Shown piece by piece: positions 15,366 through 20,191 of a stretch of DNA of 20,191 nt (positions within the stretch are counted from its first letter, which is position 1; each line of letters opens with the position of its first letter). The notes under the pieces are model-generated. The model made no database searches and was not told where the DNA came from. It saw only the letters and a list, made by a program, of their open reading frames with translations. Location: the NCBI GenBank assembly GCA_964580435.1, contig CAZOKP010000048.1, positions 1 to 20,191 of the forward strand, in the 5' to 3' direction. Made by a program: the position numbers and the translations under genes. The DNA comes from CAZKEW01 sp964580435. Lineage in GTDB: Bacteria; Acidobacteriota; Aminicenantia; Aminicenantales; UBA8522.

Positions 15366-15647
15366 TCGGCCGCAGCTCCTGGCTCCGAACAAAAAATAAC
15401 GCTTTATCGTATCCACAAATTGACCTGAGTTTCTGGCTGTGATATAAAGCCAAAAGCCATGAACAGAGCCTTGTTCAGGACACAACCACTAGTTGAGCTC
15501 CTCACGGAAACAACCGAATCCGGGGCCGCTGATTGAAGCTCCGGACAATCCGAAAAATTCCCAAGTGACCTTGCTAAAGTAAGTCGCTTTTGACATCATT
15601 TTTTCGAATGTGTTATAAATGGGGGCTCATCCGACAGAGGAAAAGGA
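15366..15647 (+). other. Gene-free stretch before the nucleotidyltransferase
   Basis: No credible gene is seen in this 282-base gap. AAGTGAC (15563-15569) can pair with GTCGCTT (15583-15589) with one G-U pair and a 13-base loop; its 3' arm ends at the -35 box of the promoter at 15590, so it could be an operator or a weak terminator. TCCGG and CCGGA (near 15520-15545) could also pair. No T-run terminator follows the VKOR-DsbA stop directly. Confidence 0.4.
15590..15619 (+). promoter_or_regulatory. Strong promoter of the nucleotidyltransferase-kinase operon
   Basis: A perfect TTGACA (15590-15595), an 18-base spacer and TATAAA (15614-15619) preceded by TGT, giving an extended -10. It is the best consensus promoter in the window. 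The predicted transcript begins near 15626, about 22 bases before the ATG at 15648, with GAGGAAAAGGA as ribosome site. Confidence 0.75.
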
Positions 15648-16568
15648 ATGGGAGACATAACTCTTCTTGTGCTTGCCGCCGGCATCGGCAAACGCTACAA
15701 AGGACTCAAGCAGATCGACCCTGTTGGCCCATCCGGGGAGATCATTCTAGATTACTCCCTCTACGACGCCATCCAGGCCGGTTTCACGCGGGTGGTCTTT
15801 GTCATCAGAAAGCAGATCGAGGCAGCGTTCCGCCAGGCCGTCGGAAGCTACTGGGAAACGAGGGTTCCCATCGAATATGCGTTTCAAGAGATTGACTCGG
15901 GACTCCCGAGTTCTTTTCCTCTTCGCGGGGGGCGCCAAAAACCTTGGGGCACAGCGCATGCCGTTTTGGTGACGCAGGCCGCTGTTCGCTCGCCCTTTGC
16001 CGTTATCAATGCCGACGATTTTTATGGCCCGAGGGCCTATCGTGCGCTCAGCGCCTGGCTCCAAAAAGGAATCTCCTTCAGCGGAGACCGTGATGAATAT
16101 GCTTTTATCGGCTATCGGCTCAACAACACTCTTTCCGAATTCGGCTATGTTTCCCGGGGTGTTTGCGCGCTCGATGAGAGGGGCTATCTCGCCGAAGTTG
16201 TTGAGAGGGTCAGGATCGAAAAGGATGGACAGGGAGCCAAAACTCTTGACGAGAACGGCCGCTGGCTGAAGTTGAACGGGGATGAGATCGTTTCGATGAA
16301 CTTTTGGGGGTTTACTCCGACTCTGTTCGGTCACTTGGAGTCGGGCTTCAGCCAATTTCTTGAACGGGAGGGCCAAAACACTGAAGCCGAGTATTACATT
16401 CCCTTTGCGGTCAATGAACTGGTCAGGTCGGGAAAGGCCCGGGTCAAGTACATCTCTACCGCCGAGAAATGGTTCGGCGTGACCTATCCCGAGGACGTGC
16501 CCTGCGTCCGTTCCCGCATCCGGGAGCTCGTCGGGGAAGGGATCTATCCAAAAAAAATCAGAAAGTGA
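15648..16568 (+). CDS. Sugar-1-phosphate nucleotidyltransferase (NTP_transferase family)
   Basis: A 306-residue cytoplasmic enzyme with the GT-A-like fold of sugar-phosphate nucleotidyltransferases. The nucleotide-binding loop is LAAGIGKRYKGLKQ (9-22), a variant of the LAAGxGTR...PK signature. KPWGTAHAVL follows, and INADDFYG (D123/D124) holds the catalytic magnesium. It should couple a nucleoside triphosphate to a sugar-1-phosphate. The substrate is inferred from the next gene, an N-acetylhexosamine-1-kinase-like protein 12 bases downstream: HexNAc-1-phosphate to UDP-HexNAc is the likely reaction, which is comparable in logic to the bifidobacterial lacto-N-biose/galacto-N-biose route. It lacks the left-handed helix acetyltransferase domain of GlmU. 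A UTP-glucose-1-phosphate role remains possible. Confidence 0.85.
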   Translation: MGDITLLVLAAGIGKRYKGLKQIDPVGPSGEIILDYSLYDAIQAGFTRVVFVIRKQIEAAFRQAVGSYWETRVPIEYAFQEIDSGLPSSFPLRGGRQKPWGTAHAVLVTQAAVRSPFAVINADDFYGPRAYRALSAWLQKGISFSGDRDEYAFIGYRLNNTLSEFGYVSRGVCALDERGYLAEVVERVRIEKDGQGAKTLDENGRWLKLNGDEIVSMNFWGFTPTLFGHLESGFSQFLEREGQNTEAEYYIPFAVNELVRSGKARVKYISTAEKWFGVTYPEDVPCVRSRIRELVGEGIYPKKIRK

Positions 16569-16580
16569 GGAAAGGTCGGA

Positions 16581-17726
16581 TTGAAAGAGAAAGAATCTGA
16601 TTTGGAGGGCGTTTTCTCCCAGTTTGCCATCGAAGGAGACTATGTCAGCCATAAGTTTCTGAAAGTCGGGCATATCAATGACACGTATCTTGTCGAAGCC
16701 CGCTGCCATGGCGCTCTTGAGCGCTACATCTTCCAGAAGATCAACCACTATGTCTTCCGCGACCCGGAGAAGCTGATGTCCAATTTCGAGAGAATCACCA
16801 GGCATATCCGGGCCAAGGTCGAAAAGATGCCGGGAAGGAATCCCGAGCGCGAGACCCTCAACCTGGCTCGGTCGAGATCCGGCCAGAGCTACCATCTTTC
16901 TTTTGACGGCGACTTCTGGCGCGCTTACCGGTACGTTGGCGATTGCCATATCATCGAGATTGCCAAAAAACCGGAGCAGGCTTTTGAGGCCGGCCGAGCC
17001 TTTGGCTGCTTTCAGAAACTCCTGGCAGACTTTCCCGCTTCGTCCCTTCATGAAACAATTCCTTTCTTCCACCATACACCCCGGCGTTTCGCCAGGTTCA
17101 AGGAAGTCCTGGAAAAGGACTCATATGAGAGGGCCGACGGAGCGGGCGAGGCCATTGCCTTTGTGCTCCAGCGTGAGCCGATGACCTCTGTGATCACAAG
17201 AGCCCTGGAGGACGGGAGCCTTCCCCTCCGCATCACCCACAACGACACCAAGATCAACAATGTCCTCTTCGATAACAGCACAGAAAAGGCCATCTGCATC
17301 CTCGACCTCGACACGACCATGCCGGGCTCAGCCCTTTACGACTTTGGTGATATGGTTAGGACAACAACGAGCTTTTCTGCGGAAGACGAAAAGGACTTGA
17401 CCAGGGTGAAAATGGAAATGGAAATGTTCCGGGCCCTGGCTGCGGGTTATTTGGAGGAGGCGGGTGATTTTCTCACCGAGAGGGAACTCGAGCTTCTTGT
17501 TTTTTCGGGCAAGCTGATCACTTTGACCATCGGTCTTCGCTTTCTCACGGACTATCTCGAGGGCGATGTCTATTTCAGGATCCATAGGCCGGGTCAAAAC
17601 CTGGACAGGGCCAGGGTGCAATTTGCCCTGGTGAAATCGATGGAAGACCAGGAAGAGGAGATGGCAAAGTGTATCCTTTCCCTCCGCCAAAAAGCGAAAC
17701 GCTCTTCCCCCGGCTGCCTCCCCTGA
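16581..17726 (+). CDS. N-acetylhexosamine 1-kinase-like phosphotransferase
   Basis: A 381-residue protein of the aminoglycoside phosphotransferase (APH) kinase fold. KVGHINDTYLV (28-38) is the glycine-containing ATP loop in the form seen in NahK and homoserine kinase-like proteins. The catalytic HNDTKINN (H220, D222, N227) and the metal-binding DLD (D242, D244), followed by PGSALYDFGDMVR, are complete. NahK phosphorylates GlcNAc or GalNAc at C1; the nucleotidyltransferase just upstream fits that use. The start codon is TTG at 16581, supported by GAGGAAAGG (16567-16575) and by the ATP loop beginning near residue 28; the first ATG lies beyond this loop and would delete it. It converges with the GH20 gene with 21 bases between stops. 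A choline- or homoserine-kinase-like activity is the alternative. Confidence 0.83.
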   Translation: MKEKESDLEGVFSQFAIEGDYVSHKFLKVGHINDTYLVEARCHGALERYIFQKINHYVFRDPEKLMSNFERITRHIRAKVEKMPGRNPERETLNLARSRSGQSYHLSFDGDFWRAYRYVGDCHIIEIAKKPEQAFEAGRAFGCFQKLLADFPASSLHETIPFFHHTPRRFARFKEVLEKDSYERADGAGEAIAFVLQREPMTSVITRALEDGSLPLRITHNDTKINNVLFDNSTEKAICILDLDTTMPGSALYDFGDMVRTTTSFSAEDEKDLTRVKMEMEMFRALAAGYLEEAGDFLTERELELLVFSGKLITLTIGLRFLTDYLEGDVYFRIHRPGQNLDRARVQFALVKSMEDQEEEMAKCILSLRQKAKRSSPGCLP

Positions 17727-17747
17727 TCTACGGCTTCTTTTTTCCCT

Positions 17748-20030
17748 TTATTTTAGGAAAAGCCATTGCGGGGGAAGGGTCTGCTTTTCCACTCCCGGAC
17801 CTTCATAGAATATTTCCAGTTTGCCTTCTTCAGATTTCTGAAAATAGGAGATCTGGAGAGGGTATTTTCCCGCAGCGAGGTTGATCTTGCCGCAGACTTC
17901 CCTGAGGACGAACACGCCGTTGTTGCGGACGACCTCAGCATCTCCGATGGAAAGGGAGGCTCCAGCTTTGGCCATGATTGTAAAAATATATTCGCCCGGC
18001 TTGTCAATCTGAATATTTCCTTTGAACAAAAGTGCGTACCCGCCTTCCTTTGACCCGGCAGGTTCAAGGCTGATATCGAAGACCCGGCCCGTCTTCACCG
18101 GAGTCAGGCCGGCAAGGTCGGGAAGCATGGACCAGCTGCCCTCGTAATAGGAATACTCCAGGCCGTTTTGCTCTGGGTTGATCAGGCTGATTGAGGTTTG
18201 GGCCACACGGCTCATCCTTCCACTCGGCAAGATTGTGCGTGCCTTTAGGATAGCGCTTCCAATGAGATCGACCGGATTCGCCGGGTTAAGGAGCGGAGAT
18301 TCCCGCGACGGCTCCGTTCCGTCCGTGGTGTAGCGCACTTCTGCCTGCGGGAAGGGCGGGTAGACCCTGATCGTTGTCGGGGCCTGGATGAGCTTTTTTC
18401 CTCCAAGACCTTCAGGTGGAGGAAGCCTGAAGTTGACTTTCTTGGCCGCAAGGCGCTCGTAGTGGGAAACGATGCGGCTGCTGAAATCCTGGAAATTGCG
18501 GAGCTCTTTTTTTGACCAGACGACCTCGCTCAGGGCCAGCATTCTGGGCAAAAGCATGTATTCCACCTGGGCAAAATCGTTCATGTATTCAGTCCAAACA
18601 TTCGCTTGGGCCCCAAGGATATGCTTAGCCTCTGCGGCGGTGAGCTCGGCGGGAACGGGTTCATAGGAATAGACTTTCTCGATCGGCAGATATCCTCCGA
18701 TCGCTCTTGGCTCATCGAACTGACCCTGATAATAGTCAAAATAACAGTGGGTCGTGGGCGTCATGATGACATCATGGCCGGATCTGGCTGCTTCGATTCC
18801 TCCGATAATCCCTCGCCATGACATTACCGTAGCATTGGGGGCGATCCCGCCTTCCAGAATCTCGTCCCATCCCACCAGTCTTTTTCCTTTCGAGCTGAGG
18901 AACTTTTCGATTCTTTTGATAAAGTAGCTCTGGAGTTCTGTCTCATTGGCCAAGCCTTCGGCTTTGATCCTCGCCTGGCACTTGACACAGTTCTGCCAGC
19001 GGAGCTTGGGCACTTCGTCTCCGCCGACGTGAACGAATTGGCCGGGGAAGAGATCGATTACCTCAGAGAGCACATCCTCGAGGAATTCGAAGGTTTTTTC
19101 GTTTCCGGCGCAGTAGACATCATAGATGATTCCCCATTCCATGCCGACCTTTAACGGCCCTCCGAAGCAGGAGAGCTCCGGATAAGAGGACAAGGCCGCC
19201 TGGCAGTGGCCCGGCATCTCGATTTCCGGGATGACAGTGATAAAGTGTTTTCTTGCATAATCAACGACTTCCCGGACGTCCTCCTGGGTATAAAATCCAC
19301 CATAAGGCGTTCCGTCAAACATCGTCTCTCTTCTCCAAGCTCCGGTTTCGGTCAGCTTGGGATATTTCTTGATCTCGATCCTCCAGCCCTGGTCCTCGGT
19401 CAAATGCCAGTGGAACGTGTTCATTTTGTACATGGCCAGGTCATCGATATATTTCTTGACTTCATCCTTAGTGAAGAAATGGCGGCCGACGTCAAGATGC
19501 ATTCCTCGCCACGGAAATCGCGGCATGTCCTCGATCCTGACACAAGGAACGGACCAGGGAATCCTGCCAGCGACGCCGGGCGCCTCGATCTGAGGCGGCA
19601 GGAGCTGGTAGAAGGATTGGACGCCGTAAAAAAGCCCGGCCGGGGCCAGGGATTCGATTATGACCGATCCTTTGCTCACGGAAAGCAGATATCCTTCGTT
19701 TCCCAATCTAGCCAAGCTGTCGCTCGTCCTGAGGATGATTGCATTTTTTAATGTTTTGCCGGCTGTTTTCAGTACTTCAACAGGGAGACCCGTCACCCGA
19801 CGCAGTTTCGCAGCCAGCTCTTCTCCCACGGCCATCCCTTCATCGAACGCCGTTTCAATCACGATCTTGGTTTTCGGCCCCAGCTGGAAGTAACCTGAGC
19901 GCATCTCGATTTTTGCGGGTTTGGGAATAATCGACACTCCGGTTTGAGCCGGTTTTTTTTGCCCAAAACCTGATGAATGAAGAAGAAGAACACAGAGCGC
20001 AGGGATGAGCAAGGCCTTGATTTGCCTCAT
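17748..20030 (-). CDS. Exported GH20 beta-N-acetylhexosaminidase with PA14-like tail
   Basis: A 760-residue glycoside hydrolase of family 20, which removes terminal GlcNAc or GalNAc by substrate-assisted catalysis. Residues 1-24 are a signal peptide. The GH20b domain covers about 30-165, the catalytic barrel about 168-520 with FPWRGMHLDVGRHF, FHWHLTEDQGWR and the catalytic pair D338-E339 in HVGGDEVPK. A chitobiase C-terminal-like beta domain (about 535-617, YTTDGTEPS) and a PA14-like module (about 618-760, YYEGSW to EGPGVEKQTLPP) follow; the latter may bind glycans. The longest frame starts at 20180, but the ATG at 20030 has AGGAGGA just upstream, opens the signal peptide, and lies after a good promoter, so it is the start. 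Likely substrates are chitin, host or biofilm glycan or cell-wall fragments. It is convergent with the HexNAc kinase operon. Confidence 0.95.
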   Translation of the reverse strand: MRQIKALLIPALCVLLLHSSGFGQKKPAQTGVSIIPKPAKIEMRSGYFQLGPKTKIVIETAFDEGMAVGEELAAKLRRVTGLPVEVLKTAGKTLKNAIILRTSDSLARLGNEGYLLSVSKGSVIIESLAPAGLFYGVQSFYQLLPPQIEAPGVAGRIPWSVPCVRIEDMPRFPWRGMHLDVGRHFFTKDEVKKYIDDLAMYKMNTFHWHLTEDQGWRIEIKKYPKLTETGAWRRETMFDGTPYGGFYTQEDVREVVDYARKHFITVIPEIEMPGHCQAALSSYPELSCFGGPLKVGMEWGIIYDVYCAGNEKTFEFLEDVLSEVIDLFPGQFVHVGGDEVPKLRWQNCVKCQARIKAEGLANETELQSYFIKRIEKFLSSKGKRLVGWDEILEGGIAPNATVMSWRGIIGGIEAARSGHDVIMTPTTHCYFDYYQGQFDEPRAIGGYLPIEKVYSYEPVPAELTAAEAKHILGAQANVWTEYMNDFAQVEYMLLPRMLALSEVVWSKKELRNFQDFSSRIVSHYERLAAKKVNFRLPPPEGLGGKKLIQAPTTIRVYPPFPQAEVRYTTDGTEPSRESPLLNPANPVDLIGSAILKARTILPSGRMSRVAQTSISLINPEQNGLEYSYYEGSWSMLPDLAGLTPVKTGRVFDISLEPAGSKEGGYALLFKGNIQIDKPGEYIFTIMAKAGASLSIGDAEVVRNNGVFVLREVCGKINLAAGKYPLQISYFQKSEEGKLEIFYEGPGVEKQTLPPQWLFLK

Positions 20031-20033
20031 TTT

Positions 20034-20040
20034 TCCTCCT
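20034..20040 (-). promoter_or_regulatory. Ribosome site deciding the GH20 start
   Basis: AGGAGGA on the minus strand, three to four bases from the ATG at 20030, directly before the signal peptide. The 50 residues gained by starting at 20180 would extend across the promoter and into the terminal repeat. Confidence 0.85.
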
Positions 20041-20088
20041 TTTTGTTTTCCTTCGGTTGGATTTTTTTCGGACACACGGCGCCATTCG

Positions 20089-20116
20089 ATTATTCCAAAC
20101 CTGGCGGCCTTGTCAA
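20089..20116 (-). promoter_or_regulatory. Promoter of the GH20 gene
   Basis: On the minus strand, a perfect TTGACA (20111-20116), a 16-base spacer and AATAAT (20089-20094) preceded by TGG, which gives an extended -10. Transcription would start about 50 bases before the ATG at 20030. Confidence 0.65.
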
Positions 20117-20155
20117 CAGAATTTTGCTTCGGGATCGCATCTCTATTTCCGTGAT

Positions 20156-20184
20156 GGGGGCGGGTCCTGTCGCGGTTCACCCCC
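20156..20184. repeat. Right copy of terminal inverted repeat, within a hairpin
   Basis: Bases 20161-20175 are the exact reverse complement of 10-24. The copy sits inside GGGGG (20156-20160) and CCCCC (20180-20184), which can pair as the base of a stem, like a REP or BIME unit. It is about 40 bases upstream of the GH20 -35 box. Sequence to the right edge is GC-rich and holds no gene. Confidence 0.65.
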
Positions 20185-20191
20185 GGCGCCC

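Noticed and set aside
14589..15485. A 298-codon open frame on the minus strand
   Set aside because: Antisense to the thioredoxin part of the VKOR-DsbA gene, which has CPDC and cis-Pro motifs; no ribosome site or domain.
15747..17075. A 442-codon open frame on the minus strand
   Set aside because: It spans two genes with clear enzyme motifs on the other strand and shows no recognisable domain. It is an effect of codon composition.

Overview
The window looks like a contig from an uncultured, probably anaerobic bacterium. It is dense with genes, of moderate GC content by eye, and rich in AGGAGG-type ribosome sites and recognisable TTGACA/TATAAT promoters. The mix of genes (propionate/methylmalonyl-CoA genes, a very large NtrY-like kinase, a VIT/VWA protein, a VKOR-DsbA fusion, a secreted GH20 hexosaminidase) would fit Candidatus Aminicenantes or a relative of Acidobacteria. 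That placement is from memory of gene content and has no phylogenetic support. No rRNA, tRNA, CRISPR array, transposase, integrase or phage gene was seen.

Layout: (1) 120-2866, plus strand: a tight operon of acyl-CoA dehydrogenase, MeaB-type GTPase, methylmalonyl-CoA epimerase and a small DUF2905 membrane protein. (2) 8452-2863, minus strand: a small two-helix membrane protein, a ribbon-helix-helix (RHH) protein, a small exported NTF2-like protein, a 1279-residue multi-sensor histidine kinase and a flavodoxin-like protein. (3) 8699-12604, plus: an exported AstE/aspartoacylase-type M14 protein, a HAD phosphatase and an exported VIT+VWA protein. (4) 13896-12622, minus: an APC amino-acid permease. 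(5) 14061-15365, plus: a VKOR-DsbA fusion. (6) 15648-17726, plus: a sugar-1-phosphate nucleotidyltransferase and an N-acetylhexosamine-1-kinase-like phosphotransferase, from a near-consensus promoter. (7) 20030-17748, minus: an exported GH20 beta-N-acetylhexosaminidase with a PA14-like tail.

How they may work together: region 1 covers beta-oxidation and the branch from methylmalonyl-CoA to succinyl-CoA, but the mutase itself is not in the window. Regions 6 and 7 suggest hexosamine salvage: GH20 releases HexNAc outside the cytoplasm, the kinase makes HexNAc-1-phosphate, and the nucleotidyltransferase makes a nucleotide sugar. The substrates are inferred.

The signals I rate highest are a cluster of ATTACAA half-sites over the putative promoter of the RHH gene (a likely autoregulatory operator), an inverted 15-bp repeat found at both ends of the window (a likely dispersed repeat where assembly stopped), a hairpin plus T-run ahead of the M14 gene (a possible small RNA end or attenuator), and the orphan giant kinase. 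Several gene starts were moved downstream of the longest open frame because of signal peptides and ribosome sites. I found no clear defence system or other wholly new system.
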